A DNA stretch of 64,000 nt from the NCBI GenBank assembly GCA_024036415.1, contig JAMWET010000024.1:434001-498000 (forward strand), in the 5' to 3' direction. The translations under genes were made by a program, and so were the position numbers. This document shows, in pieces, positions 1 to 13,833 of the stretch (position 1 is the first letter of the stretch; each line of letters starts with the position of its first letter). The DNA is from Prochilodus magdalenae. Its lineage: Eukaryota; Chordata; Actinopteri; Characiformes; Prochilodontidae. A model generated the notes under the pieces. That model ran no database searches. It was not told where the DNA came from and was given only the letters and a program-made list of their open reading frames with translations.

Positions 1-440
1 TACACCAACACACTACTTACAGTACACTAACACATTACACTTACTGAGTTACTATACACCAACACACTACTTACAGTACACTAACACATTACACTTACTG
101 AATTACTGTACACCAACACACTACTTACAGTACACTAACACATTACACTTACTGAATTACTGTACACCAACACACTACTTACAGTACACTAACACATTAC
201 ACTTACTGAGTTACTGTACACCAACACACTACTTACAGTACACTAACACATTACACTTACTGAATTACTGTACACCAACACACTACTTACAGTACACTAA
301 CACATTATACTTACTGAGTTACTGTACACTGACACACTACTTACAGTACACTAACACATTACACTTACTGAGTTACTATACACCAACACACTACTTACAG
401 TACACTAACACATTACACTTACTGAGTTAGTGTACACCGC
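1..440. repeat. 54-bp minisatellite, about 8 copies
   Basis: A tandem array whose unit starts with TACACCAACACACTACTTAC recurs at 1, 55, 109, 163, 217, 271, 325 and 379, with a partial unit from 433. Units differ by only a few bases (for example gagtt/gaatt). It begins before the window. It lies in what should be an upstream SYT10 intron and has no coding content. Confidence 0.95.
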
Positions 441-738
441 TAGCTGGTACCAGGGAAAACATTAAATATGCAGAACAGGGTGTTGTCCAGAACTGGGAAC
501 CTGTGCCCTTAAAGAACCCTCAGTGGAGTATGCTTTGTAGGTCTTGCTCATCTTAGTAGATGCCTTCAGTGAATACTTTTTTGCTCTGGTCTTGATAAAT
601 TGTTCAAATGTATAGCAGAATGCCACTTACGCAGCTAGAACATAAAATGAAATGGCTGTTTAAATGCATCTGTATTTAGACAGCAATGTGTACTACTGGA
701 CAGTCCCAGACAGTTCTAGAAAGTTCTAACAAATTTGT

Positions 739-1040
739 CTAATTTTCCATTCCAATTTTTAGAAAATTCCAGACAGTTAACTTCTTAGGAGTCCTCACAA
801 ACGTTGGACAACTGCTGCCATTCCGAGTCACCGAGGCAGTCTTTGGTAATTCTGAAATGGTGTTAAGGGCAGTCATCGTAACAGTCTTGTGCATGTAGTC
901 CTGTGATATGCAGCCATCTGACAATGGTGCTGCCACTAACAGGATGTTTCATTCCTGCTGGCTGATTCCTTCTAAGAGCATCTATTTGTTCAACTACTTT
1001 AATGATGAAGAGTATAACTGAAATCTACTCAGCACTTAAT
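739..1040 (-). mobile_element. Partial Tc1/mariner-like transposon remnant
   Basis: The segment with 'ggtgttaagggcagtc' and the following 'tttcattcctg' block aligns by eye with the same blocks at about 2800-3120 and 26580-26960. It is therefore a further, shorter copy of that dispersed family. It is too decayed to code. Confidence 0.5.
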
Positions 1041-2302
1041 GTATCGCAAGTGGTCTGGAAAATAGATACCTTCTGTCCTATGTGTATGGAGACAAATAGC
1101 CATTTTCTGTACATTTGTACAGACAGTGTGTAGCATAGTCTTACTCACTAACACATGATGTCACAGGTGGCTTCTCATTTATTATTCCTGTGCTTTATCT
1201 ACAAGCTCTGAACGTAGAGATTGTTTACAGTTTTCCGTCCTTCTTTTTGATACACATTTGCAATGAAGGCAGATGTCTATAAATCCATAAATAATAAAAT
1301 GTAGACAGCCGTGAAGTGAGGTGCCTGCCCCTGCTGTGCTAGATGCTGTCGGAGGCCATTGGTCTTCAAAGAACACAATTATCCTCACTCTTTCTGGGAG
1401 TGAATAAAGGCTGGTACCCTGTTTCTTTTGTCCCCAGTCACCTGGGGAATCTGCATGGTCACATGGCACAACTAGTGTTAGCATGCCAAGTTGCTCAACA
1501 ATAGTGTGTTGCTGGTAGTCTGGGAGGGAAAAAACAAGGTGCCAGCTGTACCCAGCATTTGTGCTCTGTGGTAGGTCATTCCCCTGTGTGCAACAGGAAC
1601 ATCATAGCACATGGAAACTGCATCTGCACTTGAGAGAAAATGCTAAGAGAGATTCGACAAAAGTTGTTGTAGACCCTGCAACAAAGACTATACAATTTAT
1701 GATAATGTGTTTTTTGTTTTACTAAAGTTCCTAATATGGGCTCAGGCTGTGAGGAAATTGCTTAAAGTAGTTGCTTAAAAACTGTCATTTCCTGGCCATC
1801 TGGATGCTAATGTGAACTGCTCTGAACTGCCCCCGAACTGCTCTGAATTACCGCTCAAGGGTTTGCTGGGTATGGTCATGTTGGGCAGCTAATCGCCAGC
1901 TGATGAGAGAACAACATGCAGGACCGAGACGGTTTATATGTTGACTGGCTTTGAGGTTTCTGTGCATCTGTGCTGGGAGAAATAAAATGTTGAAACCTTA
2001 ACAAATCATATTAGCACCAGTCCTCGTACAACAGCTACAGTCATTATTCATAAACACGTTTTATTATACCTCTGCTGAAGTCCGCCCACATAGACTGCCA
2101 GACATAATAGAAAACTGCCAAAAGGGAATAATAACAATATAGCACATTATTGAATTTCTTATTAATAACATTCAATCATAAGACTGTATGGCAGGGATGG
2201 TTTTCCTTCTACATGTAAGGTATTTAGATTAGCCTATTGATCTTCAGTGCAGAGTTTGGCAGGTTATTACTGCTTATACCGTAATGTACTAGTAATAACA
2301 CT

Positions 2303-3130
2303 CTAGAATCCATACAGGCACATTATTATTAGACTAATTAGCCGAATGTAGATACACTCAATGTTAAAAGAATAGCTGCACCCAGCAGGAAGTGTGGGAT
2401 TGCAGTGATATTGGATAGAAAGGGTAAGATAAAGGTTACCAGTAACCATATATGATGATAGGTTTGGACTACTGAGCGACACATACAGAAGAATTGTCTC
2501 TCTGTATGCTGTTGGACCGCCATGTTTGCTAACACAACATGCCAGATGTCTCGACATGGAGGTGTAGAGGTTTTTAACGGTGTCCTGTGATAATCCATCC
2601 CATGCAGGTTGAATATTTTCACACAGTTCCTGCAGATTTTGTGGTAGGGTTGGGGGTGGAATGACACAAGGCCTTCTGGACATGTGACGCATGTATGACA
2701 ACAAACCGTTCATCTTGGTGCTGACCTCCTCATGTAGATTTGTTGGTTGCAAGACAAAAGAGGGACTCATCACTGAAATTGACCCGCTACCATTCTGAGT
2801 CATTCCATGACAGTCAGGCACTACACCATTGCAGTCTTTGGTGACGTTGATGTGGTGTTAAGGGCAGTGGTAGTAACTGTCTGTATGCCTGTAGTCCCGC
2901 GTCGTGCAGCCAATGGTGCTTGCAGGATAACTCATGGAAGGCGTCACTGCTTGTTGAGTCAGTCAGATAAACTGATAAGGCCCATCCTTGCTGATGTCAC
3001 TTTAATCATTTGCATGTCTCTCAATTTCAAACCAACCCACCAAGTTTCATTCCTGTTCGTTGGCTCCTTTTGGGTGCAACTATTTGTACAACTATTCTTT
3101 TGAGGATGAGTGTAGTTGAACTATTGTCAG
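2303..3130 (-). mobile_element. Decayed Tc1/IS630-type transposase remnant
   Basis: On the minus strand the open frame at 2303-2821 reads like the C-terminal end of a Tc1/IS630-superfamily transposase: LPQNLQELCENIQPAWDG, then a run matching the usual 'x-x-RR-x-x-x-x-x-x-GG-x-T-x-Y' ending (HGGPTAY). The catalytic DDE core and the N-terminal helix-turn-helix are not recognisable. Related copies lie at about 739-1040, 17276-17470 and 26160-26960. It is a dead element inside the SYT10 intron. Confidence 0.6.
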
Positions 3131-4082
3131 TTTGTTTAGTGAACTTGGGGCACGTGCCCTTAATAATGTGTCTTATATATTCAGCTTAAGTTTCAAAGTA
3201 AAGCTTTTACCCTGCTGACATTACTAGGCCTGTCAATAGTTATCTGAGCATGGACCTTCAGCAGTTCTTGTTCACATTTCAAGCTATATAAGATGTCGCT
3301 TAACGTCTGGAACAGCACATTACCAAGTTAGTACACAGCATTTCTAGAAGAATTGATAAGCCCTCCCCCCGACACACACACAACCTAATACTTGGCCCCT
3401 ATTACCTGGCAATAGTTCACACACTTCTGTAAACTGTTTTCTTTACTGGAAGCATCTTATCAGTGAAGTCTAAAAAGTACCCTGGACACGTATTACTATT
3501 ACTTGAATCACTTGTATCGCCTGCTGTCAAACATATTAAAAAACAAATGTAAAACATTACAGAGCTGTTTATAAAAAGGGGATTTAATGGTCAGATTTTA
3601 TATAATGTTGACTAACTAACATTAAGTAATACATTATTTAGCATGAAGTAATACATCAACAATAGTTAGAAAGTGAAATAAACATGTAACAATTCCGCCG
3701 CTCCCCTGAACTCAACTTCCCAATGTGCATCACCCGATGATATCACACCCACAGTCTTCCAATCATTCCTGCTCTAGAACTCCTGATTACTAACACACTT
3801 GTCTTTAATTAGCTGGTCTGCAGATATGCCCCCCACACACGTACACTCTTTGCAATTTATTGCCAAACCTAGTTTTGATTCTGAGCATTTTCTCCTGTTT
3901 ATCTATTTTTTTTTACTCTGGTTCTGACCTCTTTTGTTCCATGACTACCGAGCTGTACTTGTACCTTTTCTTTATTCTCTGGCTTTCGACCCCCTGCTGC
4001 TCCTCTGACCATTCTTCCTGGTCATGCTTGGTCGTGCTGTGTGTAACTTCCCGATTGTTTAATAAAGCTCGTCTGACTTTTA

Positions 4083-4297
4083 CATTTATGGCATTTAGCT
4101 GACGCTCTTATCCAGAGCGACTTACAAGGTTAATGATTACAGGTAGGCCAATGTAGTGTTAGGAGTCTTGCCCAAGGACTCTTATTGGTGTAGCAGAGCA
4201 TAGTCACCCAGACTGGGATTAGAACCCCAGTCTCCCACATGTAGAGGTGGCACCCTGAGTAGTGGTGTTACCCACCGAGCTACTCCAACCACTTTTA
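4083..4297 (-). mobile_element. tRNA-derived SINE, minus strand
   Basis: Read on the minus strand, the right end carries a pol III box A-like TAGCTCGGTGGG and a box B-like GGTTCTAATCC, as in a tRNA gene. The left end carries the fish SINE tail motif (GCTCTGGATAAGAGCGTCAG, then CTAAATG). This arrangement is typical of tRNA-derived teleost SINEs. It has no coding role. Confidence 0.7.
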
Positions 4298-5719
4298 GCC
4301 TTCACATGTTGGCCCAGGTTCTTTGTTTCTGACACATTATAGCTATTGTAAATGTATTACTTCATGTTAAGTAATGTGTTCTAATGCTCTAACATCTAAT
4401 GTTAGTTTGTCAACACAGTGTAAATTTTAAGTTTTATAACACTCTGTGAGATACAGGCCATGGCCTGCCAGTGATAATGAAATACATGAATTATTCTGAG
4501 GTGGGCGATCTTGAGTTCGACGCTTGCTACTGAGTGATTTTATCTGTTATAATGTATAAAAACTAAATGTTTAAACACAACCTAAAGCGAAGAAGATCTG
4601 ATGTCTTTAAATGCCTTTCAGAACTTTTAGTTTCAGTGTGCAGAAACCTCTACTAGTTTTTTAACACAGAAAGTTTTATGCTTTTATTGTGCCTTTTTAT
4701 TGTTTGCAATGTGGAGTCCTGCGTCCTTTCATCGGGAATAGGTGCCAGTTGCTAGGAGACACAGAGACGAGGTAAAAAGCCGCGGTTTGCTTGAAGACTG
4801 GAAGTCATTATGCGTGTGAGGAAATGGGCTGAAGATCCACTCTGAACTACTAGAGTGGGGTGGAGGGCCTAGTAATCCAGGTTCTGTCCTGGATCATTTA
4901 ACAGCAAATCCTCAACTTCTCTCCAGTTCTGAGCAGTTTTAGTGTTTCTCTGTGTGAAGTTATAAAACTTTACAGCCACAGCTGCCTGCAGGGCACTAAA
5001 GGCTGAAGCACGTTTTCGGACTTGTCCAGAATACTTGAGACCCAGGACCAATTCTAGGCTAGTTTAAGAGAGAGGCTTTTTATCGCTCTTTGGCTTTTAT
5101 ATACAAAAGTTCTGTCTGAACCATGGATCAATTGCACAATTACATATGTTGCCCTTCTGTGTGCAGGTTTGCATAATGGTGGGCTTTAGTTTTTTCTCTT
5201 TGCAGCTTTTTATTATTTTCCTGGGCTACAAACACTTTGGCAGCAAAGAACAGTGCCTTTTCTCCACGGCAAATGTTTCCTTGCCACCCAGAAAATAAAA
5301 GGGAAGTGTTGCAATAAGTTAAAGCAGTCACTTAACAAGATGAACCAAGCACGCAACCCCTACATGTGGTACCAGTAATAGATATGTTCCATACTTGCAG
5401 TGGAGTGCACCAGAATTCACTGGAAGTGAACCCCAGACCACCAGTTTTAGAGGACAGAGATTGGTTTTCCGCTCGTGTGCGTTTAACACTTGGCCGAATG
5501 TACCAAACTCTCAGACACCTAAAAAAGCTCTAGTGTACAACACTCTAATTCTGGAAAGACACAGGTACCTGATGTTTCTTGAAAGCATTCTAGTAAATGA
5601 AGTTCTTGTTGTTTAAAATTTGATAATGGAGACTTCCCAGTCAAATCTCAACAAGCGACTGCATTTTGAAAGTACTTTGCTCTGAGATGTTCTCATTCTT
5701 CTACAATCTTTCTTGCCAG

Positions 5720-6281
5720 GCATAACTCATTCCGTCGGCATCTTCCGAGGCAGATGAATGTGTCCAGCGTAGACTTCAGCATGGACACTCTCCCTGTGCG
5801 TCAGTCCTCAGCAGTCAGCATCGGACGCATCAAGCCTGAGCTCTACAAACAGAAGTCCGTAGACTCAGAGGAAGGGAACAAGGAGCCGGTGGAGACCTGC
5901 GGCAAGCTGAGCTTCGCCCTAAGCTATGACTACGAGGAACAGGCTTTGGTGGTGCGCATCCTTAAAGCCCTGGACCTGCCAGCCAAGGACTTCACTGGCA
6001 CCTCTGACCCCTATGTGAAGATCTATTTGCTTCCGGAGCGCAAAAAGAAGTTCCAGACACGGGTCCATCGTAAGACACTCAACCCCACGTTTGACGAGGT
6101 GTTCCGGTTTCCGGTGGAGTACGAGCAGCTGTGTAACCGCAAGCTGCACTTCAGCGTCTACGACTTTGACCGCTTCACAAGTCATGACATGATCGGCGAG
6201 GTGGTGGTGGACAACCTGTTTGAGCTCTCTGACCTGTCCCGTGAGGCTGTGGTCTGGAAGGACATTCTTGCATCAACTACA
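5720..6281 (+). CDS. syt10: SYT10 exon: linker and C2A domain
   Basis: The exon follows a CCAG acceptor at 5719 and ends before GTGAGT at 6282. The first complete codon is 5721, giving [11 protein letters not shown] and then the linker and the whole C2A domain, 187 codons in all. The ATG at 5754 is an internal methionine, not the start, because the upstream residues match the family. The last codon is ACA, and the next exon continues with GAA. Confidence 0.95.
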
Positions 6282-9200
6282 GTGAGTATACTGTTAACCT
6301 ACCAAAATGAGCAATAGCACAACTAGCATTAGCCTCAATAGCACAACTAGCATTAGACTCGATAGCACAACTAGCATTAGCCTCGACAGCACAACTAGCA
6401 TTAGCCTCAATAGCACAACTAGCATTAGCCTCGATAGCACAACTAGCATTACCCTTTTACTTTTGTCCCATAAACATGGCGGCTTATTTGTTTACTTACT
6501 TAGCTTTACAATGCAACATGAACACAACAACCAGTAGGTTAACCCTGTGAACCTTGTAAGTGGACAGTAAGTAGTAGCACCATCTAATGCTTTATGATTG
6601 CCGCTGATTTGGGTATTCTGAAGCTGCTTTGTCTTAAAAGCTACCACCCACAAGCACCAACAATGTAGAGCTATAAAAAAGGCATTGCAGGCTTCATTAA
6701 CAAGTAGATTGATTTGTTACGTAAAGCCAGGTGTGAGGGAGGACTCGAGTCAGAACTGATTCACCCTTCCGGACACCCACGCACCCCTTGCAGAAAGAGG
6801 TAAAATTAGCTCCCTCCAAAACCACAGAGAGCTCCAGCCTCCAAGGAGAGTTGGGCCTTCCAAGCCATGAGACGTGACTAATGCCACAGGTGTGGGATTG
6901 ACTATGCTCTACATGCCATCAGCACTTTAGATTTCATTCCACAAAAAGAAGACAGGCATGTCTGATTCCCCCATGCCATTTTTTTGGATTGGTTCCTTGG
7001 ACTGATATGCCCCTGTAATATTCCAGCCCACTCAAAATTACGCCTCAGCAGAAATCTCCATTTATGTAACAACTTCAGTCATGCTGTGTCAGAGGGTTTT
7101 TTGTGAGTAATTCTTGTACAAAGCTGTTCTCTTTTCACGCTCAGCTGATTCTGACAAGAAAGAGCTCTTATGAGCTGAGAAGCGTCCTTATCTTAAGCCA
7201 TGCAGGATGCAGAAATGACAATTTCCTCTGTATGTATACGCTTGTGTGAATTCTCACGTAAAAATAATATCACTTTTTAAGGCTCCATACAAAAAGACCA
7301 GGCATGCTTGTCACAAGAGTGTTTGGACAGCAGGGTCTTCATTATACTAAAGCTCAACCAACAATACCATAATGATTGCTCATAAGCCAAATTTTGTAGT
7401 CTGTTTCCTTTACTGGCCATGTCAACATTCATCTGAGACAGAAGAACATGACTCACCTTGGTTTTACAATGCTATAATGGGAGAACTGAACATCTTGGGT
7501 CATTTTATCCACCACACAACATACTAGAACCTTTGGCAGGAAAAAACTAAATCATACAAACATTGGTTCTAGTTTTTTCTGAACCAGAAGAAACTGACTC
7601 ATCTTGTATTCACAATGATATTACAGTAGTACCAAACTCCTTGGGACATTTTATACACTACACAAACTACTGGAACCTTTACCTGATGGCTTTTCTCTTG
7701 GTTATCATACCAAAAGTTATGAGTCTGATTAAGTCACACAAGCTAGTGTGGGAGGTTATTGCTGTTAGCATATATGGAAGCCTTTTGTCATATTTTCAGA
7801 CATTTCAAAGAAACAAAATATCAGTTTTTTGTTAGTGTTTGCACACATGCAATGCAGTAATAAGTCATTCACATGTCAGTCAAAATGTTAATCAGAATCA
7901 GAACCTTTATTTGCGAAAAACCAGGTGTCAAAGGGATTTCTCTTGTTGCAGGTGTTGCAAAAAATTGCATGTATCACTGAGTACTGAGGTACATAATATA
8001 GAGATAAGACAATTAACTAGTTATATAATTTTCCAAATAAAAAATGCTCATTTAATGACAAAAACAGTGCCATTAATTGGCAAAAAGTTAATTGCGTGCT
8101 CAATAACCATTGATGCGATTTTTATTATAGTTGTGGTTCCAGCTCATTAGGGCTGTAAGCTCAGAGAGTATAAATTAGAGAAGTAAGCATGTCATAAACT
8201 CAGTCAGACTGTCAGTGACTCACATATATTTTTCCAGTGACGTCGAACCAGCCCCCCTGTCGTGCATACCCTGGTTAAATGGGTAGAAGGAGTGCTGGCT
8301 CCTTTACTGCTGAGAGCTCCTGTTGTGTCTATGTATGGTGACTCACATATATGCGGCAGCCCTAATCTCCGCCGCCTAGAAAGTTGGGCACATCAGCCTC
8401 TTTGGGGCTCATAAACACCATGATTGTTGTTGTGTCGGCGCATTTCATCCTCTTGTTGTTGCTGTGATGCCTCATAGCGCTTCTGTCTGCATGTAATTTG
8501 GTTGACGCGGGTGTGTATTATTGTCCCTGTCATGTTGTGGATGTTTTGATGTGTTATTATGTCACTGTCAGCTCTTGTCATTCTCTCAGTTTCTCTCGCT
8601 GCCTCTGTCTCTCTCTTGCTCTCCTTATTGTAGGGATCCCAAGTTTTAGTCATGTTCAGCCAGTTCGCAGCTCTGCCTCACAAGATTTAATTACACAGCT
8701 AATTATTACAGCCAAGAAAACACAGAAGCATGCCAGTGTTGTAGCTCTACAGGTTTGAGGACCCTGTCAGACGTTAATCAACTAAACTGTATTTTCAAGC
8801 AGAAATGAGGATATTTTGTTTGCAAGCTCATGCAAAAGTTTGAGTACCCCAGCCGTCTTATATATCTTGTCAATCTTTATATATCGTCACTGTACAAAGA
8901 AAAAAAGTATTTTCAATATGGTAACTTCACAGAGAGCCTATTTAATTTCAATTGAAGTCAATGGAACCAGACTTTTTTTAAGTAGTTTTGGGCCATTTCA
9001 CTTAAGCCATTCATTTTGAAGTTTTCGCACAGTGTAAACAGCAACTGTTGTGTTCAAATGATGCATAAAAGTACATAAAAAGGCAGAAGGCTTCTAGTTT
9101 GGCAGAATTATTGGACTATTTTGTACAGAAGTCCAGAAAGGCCATGAGATTATCTTGAGATCTTAACATAATTGTCTTGTGATCTCAGAATAACCAGCAG

Positions 9201-12200
9201 TGTTTTCTTGATGTTTTCTTGATGAGCTTCAGCTTCCAAACTGCCACTTTTGCTTTTGGAATTTACTGATATATAGCTGCTCAAAAGCTGCATAAGAGCC
9301 GGCAAGGTGTTCTTTACATCAAATGCTGAACCTTTTTCTCCAGACATACATCTGGTCATTGTGGTCGAAGAGTTCCTCACACTAGGTGATGCCTCCGGGC
9401 TACGTAATGTTATTTCTCATACCATTAGACAATGACTTTTATAACAAGGGTGCAGGTAAGATTTCCATCTGATGGTTCTTTCATGCAGATCATGTTTGTG
9501 CATGCAAAAGGGTCTGTGCACCACCACTACTGTGCTCACCAAACCTTCCTGTACATCCTGTGTAATGAGGGGGCATTGCTCTGCCTTATGGGTAGGATGC
9601 AAGTAGTTCTGAAAGTGTTCTTACTCTTCCAGGTTATGGGTCTTCCAGATCTTGCACTGCCATAAGAACTAGGACCTCATTGTCATTAGCTACTAATTTC
9701 TAATGACCTTGTCTTGACCTGCCTATCCAGTCCTAACAAGTCAATTAAGGCCAAAGAAGTTCTGAGACAACTGGAAGTGCTTCCATACTTTTGCACATCC
9801 AAATTGCCCAATCTTTTTCTTCATTTTTATTTTATGAATATATTTATCTTATATAAATATAATGTAAATGTTATTTTTAAATGGTTTCCTGCAGATTTTG
9901 TGTTATTTCCCTTCACTTTGTTTGGCCATGGATTTGCGAGAGGCATGGCCATCCAGTGAGGCAAGCAGGACACCATGGGTACTGATGGATATGCAGTAAG
10001 AGTGGCTGTATTTATGTAATTAGTTGGAACAGATCATCTAAAGCTGCGCATATGTGCTTGGGTGGCTCTTGATGACTTGCCTGCTATCCTAACTTTCCCA
10101 CTGCTGCTGTGTTCAATAAAGAGCACTCATCTAAAAACGAAAAGTAAGGCTTTTCAGACTAATAAAATAACATGGCCTCCATCATGATGATGATGGTGAT
10201 GATAATTAATGATCATATAACTAAACTTCATTTAAATCTAATAACTCAGTTTTTATAGTATCACAAACTCTCTGTTTTGAGGGATTAACTGTATAGACAC
10301 ACAAATCATTTTGTTAATGAAAGATAATCCTCATTACACTCTTGGAGAGAACCTAGTAAGACGAGGAGGCGTGTGGGAGTTCTGCACCTGTGAGCTGCAG
10401 AAAGCATTACTTCATCCCTGAAGCTCCAGGGAAGAAAGTGATGCTCTGAACCAGCTGCTCCTTCAGCTCTGACCGTGGAGACAGTCTGGTTACCCAGATA
10501 GCCCAGAATAGTTCGTGCCATTGATTGCAGCCTTGCCCTGTCACACTTCCGCCACACATTCAAACCCTTTATTTCATCCCTGGTTGACGCTTGTGGGCCT
10601 AATTTTATCACCACGTGTTGCGGCACATGGCTGTTGTGGCAGAGTGCCGGGCGGCACAGTGAAGGCGAGGAAGTCAGAGGGGCAGAAACAGGAAGGGTGT
10701 TGTTGCCCCCAAAAAGCTGTGGCATGTCACGGTTAGTCACGAACACTGTGACGTGACGTGGCCCTTTATCCCATCTGCAGGGTGCTTTCGTTCACAGTAG
10801 GTGACAGGCCTGATCAGGAGGGGAGATGAAGTGTGACAGAGGGAGTTCCTTAAAGCCCTAAATAAGAATCCTGGTGTACAACAACGACTAGAAAACACCC
10901 TGTCATTTATTAGGGTGTAGTATTATGTGATGTTTATTCTGAACAGACTACTGAGGTTAGGGCTCTTAGGTTCCCATTTTTGTCTCTGTGTATTTAAGTT
11001 ATTTCATCTGGTTATTAAATTTGGGTGAGCGACTGTTGTGGTTGCTATCATGTTATTTTCACTAAAGCAAATTTTCAGTAACCCTGGTGGTTAATGTGTC
11101 CGTAAAGTCAAGACATGTGGCAATAACCTCGGAGCAAGTCCTAATGGTAATAATACTTGCACTATGATGATAATCTTCTGAATATAAAAGCTGTTATAAG
11201 ATTGTGTTTACCTTAACTATATCATAAATTCACCAGACAAACACAAATAATAGTCACCTGTGACTGAAACATACTTCAAACCATATAATACCCCAGTGAG
11301 CACGAATAGAAGCTGTGACAGGATTTGGCATGGACTGGACAAATAGATGTGGATGTAGGCTACATCAGTGTTCAGACACTCTTGCATCAACGAATTGCAC
11401 CGTTGGTCCAGATTTGGTGAATGCATTCCCTGGCACAATTCTGAGGGGAATTTCTTGTAGACTGGGATTTTAGTCACTGCTGTTGGACCTGCATGACCAT
11501 ACGTGTCCATGCACCTGCAGATTCAGCTACTTCCTTCACACTATGGCCTTTGGTACGCCCGAATGCAATCACTCCTTTTAGCCAATTCACTGCACTGTCC
11601 CACCTTTTCTCAATCTCTATGAGTTTAAGCTTAATGAATAATGTTTAATGGATCCTAGATCAAACTCCACCTTCTCAATATACTCTTTCTCCCTCACTTC
11701 CTTCTCCTCTAGTCCTCCATCTGGTCTCGATGACCAGAGGGGGAAGCCACTCAAAACTCTTAAGTTCCTCAGAGTTCCCTTCCTCGTATCATTTTAATCT
11801 ATTCAATGCATGGTGTGCATTCACAAACACTCAGTTACATCAGAATCTGCACGTCTTTTTTCTATTTCCTTTCTTCCTTTGGTTCCAATATCAATAAAAT
11901 GAGAACATAAAAGTTTATTTTTCATATATTGCAGTAACTTTTAAGTAAACTTAATTTACCGTATAATTCTCCTCAAATATTAAACACGTGTAAACATGAA
12001 CTGAACATTTCATCTATCAGATGGCAGCGTATTTATTGTACCTGGAAGAGGATAACCAAGTCTTAGCAATGTAGATGCTAATAAAAATGTCTATTTGGCA
12101 GAGGAGTACAACAGTTCTAGGTGGAAACCTTTTTCAACCCTACAAATGTAAGCAATAACACTGAAGAACTATTGTGCATTCGAGGGTGGATATGGATAAA

Positions 12201-13793
12201 TATTTTTAGAACTGTATATATATATATATGTATATATACAACTATACATACAAACTATTGTGCATTCGAGGGTGGATATGGATAAATATTTTTAGAACTG
12301 TGTATATATATATATATATATATACAACTATACATACATGTATATGTATCTCTGAATAGATACATGAATGATTTATACATGAATAAGTATGGATTCCAAA
12401 CCTTATGCCCAGCCAAGGTGTATATCACCACCCCATCACTCTCATAGCCAATAATTATGGAAGACTTCTGGGAAAGCCAGTTGTTATGGAAATCTACTTG
12501 GAAAGAGCTGCTTTTCTGAGAAGAGAGAGATCTATATTTATACAAGAACACAGCATTCCTTTCTCCTGCTTTCCTCAAGTTTTAAACAAGTCCTTCCTCT
12601 CTAGATTTAATATAAGGCCTTTGTTTGTTTAAACTGAGTGAGCAAACAGTAGTCCAATATTCAGGGTTTTGTCCTTCGAGGGATAAATAAAAAATGATAT
12701 GTGTGGTGATCAATGTGTTTCTGTGTTTGCAGAAGTATTTGAGTTCTCAGCATGGACACAAAACATGCATGAGGACATGCTGTATGGATGTTGTTGGCTA
12801 ATATTTGTCACAGTTTTGAGGTTTTATAGTTTCTATATGAAAACATTTACCCAGTGCTCCATTATCATCATTCATAATTACTCATTTCAATTATTAAATT
12901 GCATTACAGTTCCCAAAGAACGTTCTATATAATAACAGATTTCTTCCTACCAAGCAATCTAGACTTGTAATGCGAGCTTCAGTGAGTTAGTGATGTTTAT
13001 GAAGTTTGTAAAGAATCCTGTACTGTTTACTCCATTCCAGGAAAGTGTGGATTTAGGGGAAATCATGTATTCCCTCTGCTACCTTCCCACGGCTGGCCGT
13101 ATGACCCTGACCGTCATCAAGTGCCGGAATCTGAAAGCCATGGACATCACTGGCTCCTCAGGTCAGAAAACAGTGGTGTGGTGTGGTTTTGACATGTGTA
13201 GTTATTCATCATTGATTCCCAGTCTCCTCCCACCGCACTTCTGCCACACTGTGACTGTCTGTGGGGATCCACAAACTATCTGACAGAATGAACGCTCATT
13301 ATATCATAACCACAATAGTTTCCATAACTGTTAGTTATGCAGGTTCTACAGAAGTGACCTGAGCATTAATACATATGCCTCGTGGAGAACATTTAATAAA
13401 GTATGTGACAGTTGAATATCATTGGCATTAAGAGCTCCTACCTAGAGATAACGAGTCCAAGACCAACTGAACTCCATCACAAGCAGCCTGTGCAGCTTTC
13501 AACAAACACAATTCCAAGAACACTGGGATGGATTGAGGAATGAACCCAGCTAGTGGGGAACATTCTCAGAAGGTTGGAAAAGGTTACCTATAAGTTCTTC
13601 GGCCTTCAGCAAATACCGTCTCTGAAATACAGAAAACTAAACTGTGATATCCAGTTCCAGCTTCGATTAGACAGTCGAGCTCATGGATCCCTATTAATAA
13701 ACATCTAAAACCATCATTAGAACTACATTCTAATTTCTGCTTTTACTAATATGAGCTACCAATGGTATGAAAGTGTTCTATAACTAAAAAATC

Positions 13794-13833
<40 letters not shown>

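Larger units (their letters stand above)
441..5719. other. SYT10 intron (3' part), no exon found
   Basis: No open frame here resembles the synaptotagmin N-terminus or transmembrane exon, so I read this stretch as intron. It contains transposon remnants at about 739-1040 and 2303-3130 and a SINE at 4083-4297. A T-rich segment at about 3690-4080 ending in AATAAAGC looks like the 3' part of a retroelement. Short open frames in the stretch have no recognisable domain. Confidence 0.6.
6453..13040. other. SYT10 intron between C2A and C2B exons
   Basis: No further coding exon is needed or seen, since exon 5720-6281 joins exon 13041-13161 directly in the correct phase. The intron holds an imperfect duplication at about 7440-7690, a MITE-related segment at 8884-9075, a transposon remnant at about 11220-11520, and a tandem duplication with a TA microsatellite at 12171-12340. 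The minus-strand open frame at 10306-10746 (146 codons) has no recognisable motif and I do not call it. Confidence 0.7.

Noticed and set aside
4083..4297. Possible tRNA gene on the minus strand
   Set aside because: The A and B boxes are present, but the rest does not fold as a tRNA and the SINE tail follows, so it is a tRNA-derived SINE.
5754..6317. Reading 5754 as the start codon of a stand-alone protein ending at 6317
   Set aside because: The residues before the ATG ([11 protein letters not shown]) are conserved in SYT10 and follow a splice acceptor. The frame beyond 6281 is intron.
6307..6537. Open frame with STTSISLN repeats
   Set aside because: This is an intronic 24-bp minisatellite; the frame stays open because 24 is a multiple of three.
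10306..10746. 146-codon minus-strand open frame in the SYT10 intron
   Set aside because: No recognisable motif, no splice context, and it lies within an intron of a gene on the other strand. Length alone is not sufficient.
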